This document shows positions 51,088 to 63,002 of a stretch of DNA of 64,000 nucleotides, in pieces. The translations under genes and the position numbers were made by a program. This DNA is from Acanthococcus lagerstroemiae. Its lineage: Eukaryota > Arthropoda > Insecta > Hemiptera > Eriococcidae. Within the stretch, counting starts at the first letter, position 1, and the number at the start of each line of letters is the position of its first letter. The notes under the pieces were generated by a model. It did no database searches, was not told the origin of the DNA, and worked only from the letters and a program-made list of their open reading frames with translations. The DNA lies in the NCBI GenBank assembly GCA_031841125.1, contig CM063113.1, positions 38,842,197 to 38,906,196 on the forward strand. The letters are read 5' to 3'.

Positions 51088-53467
51088 GGGTTACTCGTTT
51101 TTCCTTTAGCCATAGGAAAACTAGTTTTTCGCGAAAACAGGTGCATGTTGTTTCGCCAGGCGAACGGTCTCATCGAAAAGAATTTCATGGGAAATATTCG
51201 GGGAAAACTGTGATGGCTTTCGAAGAATTTTATCAAGAATCTTCAGGAAAAACTTTCAAAATCTCCGAAGAACTTCATGGGAAATCTTTCCAGTGTTTTT
51301 CAAAGAATTTCCTCGAAAATCATCGGGAAAATTTTCCGAGAATTATTAAAGAACTACATCGGAAATTTTTAGAAAAAATTTTCAATGTTTTCCAGGAAAG
51401 TTCATCAATATATTCTTCGAGAAAATTTCCTGAAAATTTTTGAAGAATATTTCATGGAAAATATTCGGAGAAAAACTTCGATGGTTTCTAATGCATTCCA
51501 TCGGAGATCTTCTGGGAAAATGTTCAATATAACCTCCGAAGAATTTCATTGTAAATCTTCGGAAAAAATCTCGGATGATTTTTAAGCAATTTCATTGTAA
51601 AGTTTCAGAAAAAAAATTCCAATAATTTCTGAAATCTTTAGAAAAAATCTCCATTGTTTTCCAAAAAACTTCATAAAAATTCTTCGAGAAAATTTCCTGA
51701 TAAATTTTGGAGAATTTTATCGAAAGCACTGGGGAAATAACATCAAAAGTTTTGAAAAATCGTACCAAAGATCTTTAGAAAAAACCTTCAATTATTTCCA
51801 AGGAAAATTTCATGAAAAATTATTGGAACACTTCCTTTGATTTTCAAAGATTATTTCCGAGGAAATTTATCGAAAATATTAAGGGTATATTTCCGATCAT
51901 TTTCAATGATATCTATCAGGCGAATTTTGTGCGAAATTTTAGGAAAAATTTCCAATGATTCCAAACAATTTTATCAAGAATCATCGAGAAGTATCTCTGA
52001 TGATTTTGGAAGGATATCCTTGGAAAAAATTTTGATGCTTTTCAGAGATTTTTGTCAAACATGCATGTTCGGGGAAAATCTCCAATGACTTCTAAGGAAT
52101 TAATCAGAAATCTTGGAGAAAAAATGTGATATGATTTCCGGAGAATTTCATCGGAAATTTTCAGGAAACAACTCCGATGATTTCCGAAGAATCTCATCGG
52201 AAAATTGTTTTCTAAGAAAGTTCTTTCCGAAGAAAACCTTCAATAATCATTGAAGGTATACTTCTCAAATTTCTTCGGAATAATTGCAGTTTTCCTAAAA
52301 TTTTCCACAAAATTCTCCTGAGATCATCGGGTAATAATTCTCAATGATGTCCGATAAAATTCATTGAAAATGATCGGAAATTTTTCCTTAGGTAATATTT
52401 TTGATACAGTTCGTCGGAAATAATTTTGGAAAATCAAATGAATCGTCCCAATAATTTTTCATGAAATTTTCCTTGAAAATAATCGAAGGTTTTTTCTGTA
52501 GATTTTCGGTACGATTCTTTAAAACTCTTGGTGTTATTCCCCGAGTGCTTTCGATAAAATTCTCCAAAAATTATCAGGAAATTTTCTCGAAGAATTTTTA
52601 TGAAATTTTTTGGAAAACAATATAATTTTTTATAAAGATTTCTGAAAATTTACAATGAAATTGCTTGAAAATCCCCCGGAATTTTTTCCGAAGACTTACG
52701 ATGAAATTCTTCGGAGATTATCGAAAATTTTCCCAAAAGATTTTCAATGAAATTCATCAGAAACTATCGTAGTTCTTCTCAGAATATTTCCTATGCAATT
52801 CTTCAAAAATTGTCAGGAAATTTTCTCGAAGAATGCTGATGAACTTTCTTCGAAAACATTGGAAATTTTTTCTAAAAATTTTCGATGAGATTCTTGGGAA
52901 ATTATCGGAGTTGTTTTCCGAAAATTTCCGATGTTATTCTCTAAAGATTATCGGAAAATTTTCCCGAAAATATTCGAGGAAATTCTTTGGAAAACACTGG
53001 ACTTTTTTCCGATGAAATTCTCCGGAAATCATCACACATTTTTTCTCCAATATTTCTGATTAATTCCTTAGAAATCATTGGAGATTATCCCCGAACATTT
53101 TCGACGAGAATCTCTGAAAAGAGCATTAAAATTTTTTCTAAGGATATCCTTCCAAAATCATCAAAGATACTTTTCTCGATGATTCTTGATAAAATTGTTT
53201 GGAATCATTGGAGATTTTTCCTAAAATTTCTGACAAAATTCGCCTGAAATCATTGGATACATTTCTCAATGATGTCCGATGAAATTCTTCGGAGATTTAG
53301 AAAAGTATTCCTGAAGAATTTTGATAAAATTCTTCAAAAGTCATCGGAGTTCTCTGAATATTTCCCATGAAATTCTTGTCAAAAAGACCGCTCGCCTGGC
53401 GAAACAACGTGCATCTAGTTTCGCGAAAAACTAGTTTTCCTATGGCGGAAGGAAAACTGACTAACCC
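51088..53467. mobile_element. 2.4-kb foldback element with ~45-bp repeat arms
   Basis: The left end GGGTTACTCGTTTTTCCTTT and the inverted right end (complement GGGTTAGTCAGTTTTCCTTC) continue inward as near-identical arms through GCCATAGGAAAACTAGTTTT, TTCGCGAAA and GTTTCGCCAGGCGA. Between them lies an array of a degenerate unit of about 45 bases, GAAGAATTTCATCGGAAATC followed by TTCGGAAAAAATTTCC. It reads forward to about 52250 and as the complement from about 52300, so the whole element is a giant imperfect palindrome. Frames of 60-100 codons inside encode 15-residue repeats because the unit is divisible by three; these are not believed to be genes. No target duplication was found. Confidence 0.82.
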
Positions 53468-54960
53468 CCTACCATTTTCAAAAACTTAAAAAGTCTTTGA
53501 AAAAAGTAGCATGTTGGTCTCTGCTAATGGTCACTTTTTGGTCACTTTTTTGGTAATTTTAGTCACTTTTTCAACTTTTCTGAAAAAAAAAATTGAATGG
53601 CCGCCCTGTTTTTGCGAATCTTGTCCTCCAGGGAGATAACAGGAAGGGGTTTGATTAGAGAACCCGCTAAACAGGCTAATTAGGAACTATCAGCAAACTG
53701 CATTCAGTTTGCGATTTGATGATTCGATCAGATTTCTGTACTCTTTACGAATGATTTTCGAGAGATCTAGTGCTACAAAAAATAATCTTTTATAGCGTCT
53801 TTCTCGCGAAACAATATGCGAGGTAGGTAAGTTGGCAGTTTCCAATATTTAGGATCCGGTATACGATGAGAACGAAGAAGGTGTATGTTCGCGTTCTAAA
53901 TTCAACACCGTCATTTATTCGTTACACATGCCACAAAATGGTAATTTATATGTTCTTGAATCAATAACAGCGTGCGACTTCTCGCTCTTGAACTTGACAT
54001 ACTGATATTATGAAGTTACGGTATCTTCGTAAATGAAACCAGAAACGAAGTAACGTGAAAGATGTTGGTGGGGTGTACAGCAAAAAAGAAGCGAGCACTG
54101 AGAAAGAGTGAAAAGTAAGGTATGCCCGAGTTTAGTTTAGTGTATACTACAATGATAGGCAACGTAAATAGCCGTTAATGGAATGGTGTTGAGATTGAGG
54201 AAATGGATGGCCTACAAGAAATACAACAGACCGTCGAGAGCTAACCACTAGGTCACTAGTATCAGTGCTAAGAACGAGTTGAGGTTGATGCACTGTCGTG
54301 ATGTCTTAGCATTTTCTTACTCGTATATTCATGTCCGTGCGTGTTTATCATTCGTGACTATTGGCAGAATTTCGTTGGAATGCGATTTAATTTATTCCAC
54401 ACGCCGAGATGATATTCAAACGGAAGTATTTTACGGTAAGAAGTCTTTTTTTTTCCTTTCCTTTTGTTATCTTAATGAGCGAAAAATGTTCGAACTCAAT
54501 TTACAGAACATTTACCTACGATCGTGTTAATTTAAAATTGCACTCGCGCCGACCAGTGCTCACCGAGAAACATATTACTCGAATTTACAATTAAAGCGAT
54601 TTTACGGGCCGTTAATTCGACAATTACACCTCTCAAAATCGTTGGATAAAAATGGACTTAAATTAATTTAAACGTTGTTCCGACGCGTTAGATTAATCTC
54701 ACTCATCACACGCATGAGCATCGAGAGTGAGCCATTAATCCGAATGCTGATAATATATCGAGCGCTACAAGTGGTGTACATACTTAATTTTCAGGGACAG
54801 CGTGAATTAATTTCCACTTGCTTCATTTGAACGATGCCTCTGAGAATCAAATTAACAGTAAAAGTATTACAAGGGCTGGTTGTAAGTACTTTGCCTCACT
54901 GGGCTGTAGTCTTCTTGCCGCCTTATTTTTTACATCCCCTTCCGCAAAATTGATGTAATT
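53468..54960. other. gene-free stretch
   Basis: No exon of a known family or clear repeat. An 83-codon and a 61-codon frame overlap at 54279-54594 and are unrecognised. Confidence 0.4.
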
Positions 54961-57660
54961 TTTTTCTCCAGTATTATTTGATTTGTACATAGAGTGGGCT
55001 ATAAAAGAAAAAAAAAAAATGATGCTGGTGTAACTATACATGGAGAGCTAGTAAAGAGCGAGAGTAAAGATGTAAAGAGACTCAGGTTTGCGGATGATGT
55101 TATTGCCTCATTAACTGAAAGAAGTACTAATTTGGAAAATATTTTAAAGGGAATGGAGGAGATGTTGAGTTCAAATATTGTATGAAAATATTAAAAAAAA
55201 AAAAAAGTGATGGTATGTATAATGTGATAGATTAAAATAAAAATTGGTCAGGGAAAAATTGAGGATGTAAGCGAATTTTGCTGTATCGGGAGTAAAATAA
55301 CAAAAGGTGGAAGGTGTAAAAGGGATATTAGTAGTAGGCAAAGAACTTCTGGCAATCCCACTCTACCACATCTTTAATTTGGTATTAAGCACATCAACCT
55401 ACCCATCAGCCTGGAAAATAGCCAAAATGATACCCATCCCGAAGGGTAATCCTAGTAATGAAATTTCAAAATATCGGCCCATTGCCTTACTACCTACTGC
55501 AAGCAAAATTTTTGAAACTATTCTATACACCAAAATTTACAACCAAGTGAAACCCAAACTCATAGATCAGCAACACGGCTTTGTTACTGGAAAGTCAGTC
55601 GTTACCAACTTAACTAAATTTGTTGCTTTTCTGGCTGCGGCCATTGACACTGGGCTGCAGGCAGATATCATTTATACAGACTTCCAGAAAGCTTCCGACA
55701 GAGCTGATCACCAGATTCTGCTCTCGAAACTAGAACGGGTAGGATTCTCTGGGGCCTGACACGGCTTATAGGCTCATATCTCCAAGATCGGATCCAGTTT
55801 GTTCAGTTTGCAGGGGCTCGATCTGCACCATTTAGGAGTTTGTCTGGAGTGCCACAAGGATCCCACCTTGGGCCTCTCCTATTTAACATTTTTGCTAACG
55901 ACATTCGTGAAATGGTCAAAGGGTCTGAGGTTCTTCTGTATGCCGATGACTTCAAAATATTTAAAGCAATTCAAGCCCCGAGGGACGCTATTTTACTCCA
56001 AAACGATCTCGATGCTCTAGTGTCATGGTTCGACTACAACAACCTCCAACTGAATCTGATGAAATGTGTTCAAATTACGTACACCAGAAAGAAAAACCCA
56101 TTAAGATTTAATTATTTCCTAAAAACTCATAAGCTCGAGGAGGTAACCGAAATTAAGGACCTGGGTGTAACCATCGATTCTGCTCTAACGTTTGCATCTC
56201 ATGTTACCTCAGTTCGTAATAAAGCGAAATCTATGCTTGGTCTTATATTCCGTTTTTCATACTCATTTTTGCGCTTTGAAACCCTCTTAACTCTCTACTA
56301 CGCGTTAGTACGTTCTTAGCTGGAATTTGCATTACCTGTCTGGTACCCTGCTCAACAGTGTGTCAGTTCGGTCTTTGGAGCAAGTGCAAAAACGGTTTCT
56401 CCGCTTTCTGCATTTTGAAACGTCCCAATACTACCCCACGATATGTTTTATAATGAACTTATTGCTGGATTTGAACTTCAATCTTTAGCAACTCGCAGAA
56501 ATATTGCTTCAATTCGATACACCCATATGATCTTCTAACGCACAAAATCTCTGACCCGAACCAGTTGTCCAAAATCAATATCGTCGTACCCCGCCCCTCG
56601 CAACGTATACATAAACTGCTCCCAATTCCTTTTTGCCACATCGAAATGTTTAAAAAATCACCAATAATACGAGGTATGAGACTGGCTAATGATTTGCTGG
56701 TGATAAATTCCACCGTCGACCTTCTAGATCCTGACTCCAGGTCCCGACTTCTGGGAATTTTTTTCAAATCCATTCGCCGATGAACAGTTTGCTAAGACTA
56801 GATCACCCTGAAAGTGCAGGGAGAGGGCAGATGGAGCACCGTATGACATGACAGAATGTGTGAGTGTGAGGGATTGTGATTGTGTTGAAAGTAGGGGCAG
56901 GTGTTGAATAGAATGAGGCTATGCCTGAATCGAATAGGATGCTGGCATATGCAAGCATATGTGGTATGTGGCTGAGCAATAGCAAAATACTGAGGGTATG
57001 CTTACGATGTATATAAGAGTGCTTAACATAATATGCGATTCCTTGTCCTGTGCTTTTATTTTCCCCCTGCCTGTAATTGGCCTTCTCGGCTGTTGGTAGG
57101 AGGAGTAAATATATTCATTATTATTATTATTATTATTCATAATAGTGCAAGCTACATTAGAATTTTATCGGAAAAATAATTTATTCAAATCAAAAACAAA
57201 TCTGGAAACCAAAAAATTATTTTTGAAAACTTATGTTTAGAGTGTTGCGTTGTAGGGATGTGAAACTTGGACCATAGGAAAACCAGAGAAGAGAAGGATT
57301 GAGAAGCTTTTGAAATGTGATGCTATAGGCGAGTACTTAATATTAAATGGATGGATAAGGTAAAAATGAGAAAATACTCAACAGAGTAGCACGTAAAATA
57401 GATATTTGGAATTGTTTGAAGATGAGGAAAGATAAACTAATAGGGCATAACTTTAGACACACAGGAATAATATCATTCTTGCTAGAAGGAACGGTGGAAG
57501 GAAAAATTGAGTGGTTTGGCAAAGATTCTAGTATGTTCAACAGATAATCGGGGATATCAAATGTAAGAGTTATTTGGAAATGAAAAAACTTGCACAAGAT
57601 AGGGAGAAACGAGGAGCTGCATCAAGCCGGTCGTAGGACTGATAACCTTATCATCATCAC
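54961..57660 (+). mobile_element. RTE-type LINE, RT and 3' part, interrupted
   Basis: The left part reads SPVLFDLYIEWAIKE, then GVTIHGE and VKRLRFADDVIASL, the FADD core of RTE-like reverse transcriptase, and goes on to GQGKIEDVSEFCCIGSKITKG near 55300. After an inserted Jockey-type element the frame resumes at about 57138 (LFKSKTNLETKK, then GCETWTIGKPEKRRIEKLLK) and runs to the usual 3' tail with a TCATCATCACC-like end near 57655. Stops and frameshifts make it a pseudogene. It may be the same family as the endonuclease remnant at 8425-10130. Confidence 0.78.
55338..57137 (+). mobile_element. Jockey-type LINE inserted in the RTE copy
   Basis: The frame from 55338 to 55759 encodes YRPIALLP, a YTDFQKASD block and upstream fingers of a Jockey-type reverse transcriptase. 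A frameshift near 55757 moves it to the next frame (55760-56319) with SGVPQGSHLGPLLFN and YADDFKIF, so the catalytic aspartates are present. A stop at 56317-56319 and further shifts follow, and weak homology runs to about 56780. The 3' end carries an ATT microsatellite (about 57115-57136), the kind of tail used by this group. It is 5' truncated and dead. Confidence 0.8.
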
Positions 57661-60101
57661 CATATCATACTAAACATGTTTTGGTTTTCTTTTGAAGCTG
57701 TAGAAAGATCTATGGTCATTATTACGCGGAATGTAAGGAGCAAAATTTGGATTTTCGTAGGTGTTTTCTTTTAACTAAGGCTTTAGAAAAAAGGTTCTCA
57801 AACAGTTTTGAACTTTGTACTTTACTTACTTTAGGCACTCACATATATCTACTTTGGTCTTTTTCGTTATCAGTAGGATCACGATTAGGCTTCTCTGCAC
57901 TCTTTATCCCTCGAAATTAGAGGGTGATGGTATCGAACTCACTTACACCAACTCACATAAGCCCGCGGTCTAGATAACCCGCCAAGCGGGTCAGCTATTA
58001 TCCACGTATAAAAATCATCCGTTAGTGGTATAAAATGGTTTTAGAAAATTTTGGAGTCAGATCTGCAATCATAATCAACTTGAAAACACTTAGAAATATT
58101 ATATATCCTTTCCTTTACCCTTTAAATGTAATTTTTCTCATTTTCATGTGAACCTCTGAAATTTTAGGCTGTATAAGTAACCAGTATAGTAGTGGCTCCT
58201 TCTAAGCAGAAGGTATGCTGTAGGGTGACTCCGGTGGGAGAGGGGGACTGGGAAGTGGGAAGCCAAAAGGCATATAAAAGTAACCAGTAAAAGTTAAAAA
58301 TTTTGAATTTCAGTCTTATATCACAAGATCGTGTCTTAACCCTACTTAGTACTTTTTGCCATATAAAAATTTCTCAATATACTCCATTGCATCCAAACAT
58401 TCTCATCTTCAGGCGTTATCAGTATGTTGTGCTATTCAACTTCAACTATGCATCTGAATTTAAATTTCATTTCGCGCATTTACTGTGATACTACCAGCAT
58501 ATAAAAATTCTCAACTCAAAGGAGGAGGGGGATTCATCCCCCTCTTCCCCTCTTGGGCTACGCCACTGAATACAAATAAAAATCCAGTGAAGTTTTAGCT
58601 TGATTGGAAAAGAGGAACGCGTGTAAAATGTCTTCTACCCCTCTGTAAAGAAATACGTTGAATAAAAATGTTTAATTGAAAAACGTTTTGCCATGTAATT
58701 TAGTTGGGTTGAAAAATTCTCATAATTTTCAAGAAGATATACGACGCTGGTTAAGTATAAGATATAGCTTGACAGCGAATTGTGGGTCAATGGTTTCAAG
58801 GGATGACTCTCAAATGAAAAGAGGAGGGGCGGAAAATGAAACTCGAGATACGGATGGACTTATACAGGTTTTGAGGTTTCTTAAAAGTCGATTTGCGGGT
58901 AATTTTCACGACTGATATTAGTAAGATTGAAATAATTATAATTGATCAACAAAATAATGAAATTTTATTCAATAACATATTATTAGGTTTTATAAAAATA
59001 ATTGTTAAAATAACCCCCGAGGAACCACGAAAGGAGGTTGGCACCAAATATTGTTTATTTTTTCGAGATATCACCTCATTACAAGTTTTCAAGGTCGCTG
59101 AAGCCAATCCGTATCCGACTCGTCTGGTAGCCCCAGAAAGGATCCAAATTAAATAATAATTTTTTATTTTTTTGTTGAAATTATTGAATGGTAACTGGGA
59201 CACCTTCTCGATCGACTGATTATTTGATCTCAACTCCCTTTAGTGGCACTCCGACAAGCTGAATGTAAGAACTACTTCAAAGTTGAATTCAGCTACCTGA
59301 AAACCCAATTGTATGTTCTCGGCTCTCCCGCTCCCTTTCTGAAGCCATCCTTTGGGGCCATTGACCTTGATTACGGAGCCAAACTATTTTATTTTCGAGC
59401 ACAGTCCCATAGCCAACGGAAATGGATAAGAACTAATTTTCAACATATTAATAAAATTAATTTTCGGTTAACAATATCGAAACTTCGTGTATTTTTCCTT
59501 GCGAAGCAAAAAGGACGTGTAGCACATATGTCTCCCTCATTCGCTGGAACTAAAACTTTGCAGAATTTTCTTGTCTTCTATTAAAACTGATTAAGGGTGG
59601 TAGGTCCCTAGAAAAATTTGAAAAAATAAATTCCCACTCAGACTGAATAAAAACAACCCTAGTAGGTATATTAAAAAAAGAAAAACCTTTATCAAACATT
59701 TAAAATTTTGGGGAAAAACAATTTTCCATGTAAATTATTTTCGTCTGTTCGGAATGTTGAAACCAGGCCTTGATTTTCCATGCTAATAAGGTTTCAGCCT
59801 CGGCCGACCAAGGTATGGCAAATTTTAAAAACACGTTATATTTTTCTTCCGATCTGTCTTTATACGCAAATTCAGATATACGTAATTGGTGGGAGGACTC
59901 CAACATTCTCCTCGGGCGTACCACAATTAGGGCAGCAAAAGTATTTCAGTCTCCAGTGGTAGATCCGAGCCTAACCTGGAATTTTTTAACTTCTGCGATA
60001 GGTAGAGAGAAGAAAGATAATATATGCACAGGGAAAAGTAAGTTGAGAGTCAATCAAAAGGAATCACTATATATAAGGAGCACAAAATATTTACACATGG
60101 A
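57661..60101. other. stretch without recognised genes
   Basis: A hAT-like right end (GGGCTACGCCACTG) lies at about 58556-58569 without a clear partner. Several unrecognised frames of 80-116 codons crowd 58676-60120 (58893-59156, 59243-59584 and 59770-60120 on the plus strand, 58946-59233 on the minus). Their amino acid content looks more protein-like than the surroundings, but no domain could be named. Confidence 0.35.
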
Positions 60102-61613
60102 GTGTCTCATGCACACTTGACCTAAGTGACAAAAACGTGGTTTTTTTTTGTTTTTTTCAGGAGGTGCGATTTGAAAATTATAAATAACGTTGTGTTATAT
60201 GGGTAATTCTCAGAATTGGGGCATATTTCAGTTCATCAAACTTTTTGAGACTAAATATTCAAAATTTCAATCGTTTTTTTAGTGACTGTATGGAGTATTA
60301 TCTCCTCACCCTTTTCTGACATGGGCATACCTGCCCCCACCCCTAGACACACCACAAAATCAAATACACCCTCAGAATATTCCATCGTAGTGGCTGTTAT
60401 GGCTCACATTTTCAAATTTCAAGTTTGTTGAAATGATGTAATGAAATGTTTTCCTCGGAGAAAACTAGGTGGAAATTCACTAGTATGAGGGAGAATACAT
60501 GTTGACAGCAAAAACAGCAACTCAGGTTATATCACGCGCCCTCAAGCTGAGGTAAAAAGGAGGTTCTGCATTTCAGGTTCCATCGTAGTGGTTATTTTTC
60601 ATTAGCGCTCTTGAATCTCGAATGCTGCCAACTGGCTGCAACGCTGTGGTGCTGCAGTAAGGATACTATGCGCATCTCAGATCTTGGATCTCAGTGTTAC
60701 TATCTAGTTGTTCAATGAAAATATCTGATAACGCGCTTATTTACAATTTTTGAGGTATTTCGTAGAGGCCTATCACATCTTGCTGGAATGCTGCTAAATC
60801 CTGGAAAAAAAGAAGGATTATATTGAAATTATTACGTATATTGACATTGAAATATTAAAAACTACTCATAAAAGTATACTTGAAGTCTTAAATTCAATTT
60901 ATCTACTATTTTTCTTACGTAATGGATCATCTTTGGTTTTCTTTCGTTGGGGCAATGTTAATATTTCTAACCACTACCATGGAACTAAATATCCACTACG
61001 TAAGAATGTACATATTTATACATATCCCAAGTGTACTTGTAGCTCACTTACCTTGCCAATTGACTTTCTGAAGACCATGTACCTACATGATTTTCCACAC
61101 ATTATACAGGAAAATTGGTTGTCTGGATCATCATCATTCCACTACTGCACTGCCAAAGAAATATTCACGCAACAGATGCAACTACGATGGAAATTATAAT
61201 GTTGTGGTTGCTACTGCAATGGAAATTCTTTCGTAGTGGTTGCCACTACGATGGAAATTCTTTCGTAGTGTCTATAGATTTTTAGAAACGCTCTGCCCCC
61301 GCCCCTTTTCGGCATTAATTGAGCCGTAGGCTAGAAATAGTATCAGAGTTGTGTCTATTACCAAACTACCCAAAAAAATTGAAAGAAAGATGCTTTCCAA
61401 AACTGATTCTTATTGTGAGTGAAATATGCCCGAATTCTGAGAATTACCCATATACGTGACGGCTCAAATGGTTTATGCCATCTAGCGGGCTAAAAAAAGA
61501 AGTAATTCGTCATTTGCGAGTGTAGCCCGATAGAGGGCATCGAGATCTATAAGAGTACGTATTTAACTCATTTTTCGTCAAAATGTCACGTAGGTCAAGT
61601 GTGCATGAGACAC
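60102..61613. mobile_element. outer inverted-repeat element, nested pair
   Basis: GTGTCTCATGCACACTTGAC at 60102 is matched by the inverse GTCAAGTGTGCATGAGACAC at 61594-61613, and the pairing continues inward through CTAAGTGACA. The two ends lie just outside the element at 60198-61452, so the larger element contains the smaller. The margin also includes a pair GCCATCTAGCGGGCTA and TAGCCCGATAGAGGGC at 61479-61540. Confidence 0.65.
60198..61452. mobile_element. 1.26-kb inverted-repeat element, TA duplication
   Basis: The ends TATGGGTAATTCTCAGAATT and its inverse at 61433-61452 are near-perfect over 34 bases and are flanked by TA on both sides. Inside, TTCCATCGTAGTGG or its complement occurs at least five times (about 60382, 60580, 61180, 61230 and 61250). 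An 88-codon frame at 60933-61199 is unrecognised; no transposase was found. Confidence 0.75.
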
Positions 61614-61699
61614 GACATACTGCACTGGCGATTCCAGGACCACCATACAGGTATTCATCGAACGATTCTCGTGTTGAGATGTCAGATCTCGGAATGGCT

Positions 61700-61845
61700 C
61701 GGGCCGAATTGTGCCAAAAATGGTCCGAATTGCGCCGCCTGCCCCAGACAACATAGGTCGAATTGCGCTCATAGCACTCATGGAAGATGAGCTGAATTGC
61801 GCCAAGGTGTTCAGAAAATATGAGGCGAGTTGCGCCGCGAACGAT
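61700..61845 (+). repeat. AATTGCGCC word array
   Basis: The word CGAATTGCGCC (variants CGAATTGTGCC, CGAATTGCGCT, TGAATTGCGCC, CGAGTTGCGCC) recurs five times at 24-36 base spacing. The same word family makes up the array at 41965-42093, 20 kb away. Confidence 0.65.
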
Positions 61846-61920
61846 CTCTTGACATTGTACAATCGTTCTTCTGTGCAGCGACTTCAACTTCTAAAGTGTG
61901 CACGTTGAAAGATGAATGTA

Positions 61921-62163
61921 CATAGGCGCCGACTTGGTACTTTGGGGGAGGGGTGCTACGCCCCCCTCAATATTTTCAACTCGAAAATGGAAAAAGTACA
62001 AACAATTTTACCATCAATGTTTAAATTCAACAAAAAAGAAGAAAAAGAGAAAATACCGGAATATCAGACGCGTCTCAATAAAATAATCATAGAAAAAACC
62101 GGGTCCCGACTGATTTTGCCCCCCACCCCAATATTTTCCATTTTCCATAAGTCGGCGCCTATG
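61921..62163. mobile_element. hAT-like MITE with perfect duplication
   Basis: Perfect 15-bp inverted ends, CATAGGCGCCGACTT and AAGTCGGCGCCTATG. The flanking 8-mers are identical, TGAATGTA at 61913-61920 and 62164-62171. The element is 243 bp with G-rich and C-rich subterminal blocks. The 84-codon frame across it (61912-62166) is simply the element read through and is not a gene. Confidence 0.9.
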
Positions 62164-62281
62164 TGAATGTACGATAAGAGGGAGGATTGTTAGTGATTAT
62201 TTTGCACGTAATGTACGAAATGTCTAATTCTCAGTAAACAGCTGATTATTAGCTTTACAAGAACCTATTTGTTAATTTCAA

Positions 62282-62914
62282 GGCTGGAAATTTTTAACTC
62301 TCGATAACCGTTATAAAAGGCAGGCAAGTAAGTATAATATTAATTTGCTCCCTAAATATGTCACAACTGATTATGAAGTAGCATTACTGAAAGCAGTGCA
62401 GCCTGCCTGGCTTACTGGTACTCGTGTAGGCTGCCGCTTCCATGTGACCCAGGCATGGTGGAGAGAAATACAGGAGCTTGGTTTATCCACTGAGTTCAAG
62501 GCAAGACCACAGACTGAAGTAGGCAAATGGCCGCAGTGGATTTTTGGTTTGTCCCTTTTGTCAGCAATTGATGCCCAGGATTGCTTTCAGGATGAATTCA
62601 TGTCATGCATCCCCGATGTCGACCACGTAGTCAAGTTTGTGGACTATATGTGGGATTATTATATAAAGGATGATGCAAAATTTCCTCCCACAATGTGGGC
62701 ATCCATGAAAATAGAAGCACGCACTACCAACGCCTGCGAAGCTTTCCAATCAAAATTGTCTTCGTACTTTTATCACTCACATCCAAATGTTGCTCGTTTT
62801 ATGCTTACGGTGACGAATTTACAACAACACCCAGAAATATGTCAAAACAGCACAACTACAAATGTGCTGGGCAACCGAATAAAACGTCGACGTGAATTCG
62901 TGCTGAGAAAATAG
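62282..62914 (+). pseudogene. MULE-type transposase fragment
   Basis: An open frame of at least 211 codons ends at TAG 62912-62914; the sequence upstream of 62282 has no clear continuation. It contains YVTTDYEVALLKAV, where the aspartate fits the second catalytic acid of MULE transposases, then VGCRFHVTQAWWREIQELGL (the family's C-x2-H and Q-x-x-W pattern), a PPTMWAS block, RTTNACEAF in place of the usual RTNNxxEGxH segment, and HPNVARFM. This matches the C-terminal two thirds of MULE_transposase-domain proteins, which occur both in transposons and as host genes with FLYWCH zinc fingers. The N-terminal DNA-binding part and first catalytic acid are missing. It could be one exon of a host gene, because AAG precedes 62282 like an acceptor. 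Confidence 0.72.
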
Positions 62915-63002
62915 AAGAGTTTAATTCTGGTAAAATTACTCGATTTGACTACACAAAAAAGGTGTAATTTACCTTCGACAAGGAAGAATTCCAAATAAAA
63001 TA

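Noticed and set aside
51141..53247. Several 60-100 codon frames that encode similar 15-residue repeats
   Set aside because: The repeat unit is 45 bases, so any frame without a stop stays open; both orientations occur and no start or family is shared.
61912..62166. 84-codon frame with an ATG
   Set aside because: It coincides with the ends of a 243-bp MITE and starts in its target duplication.
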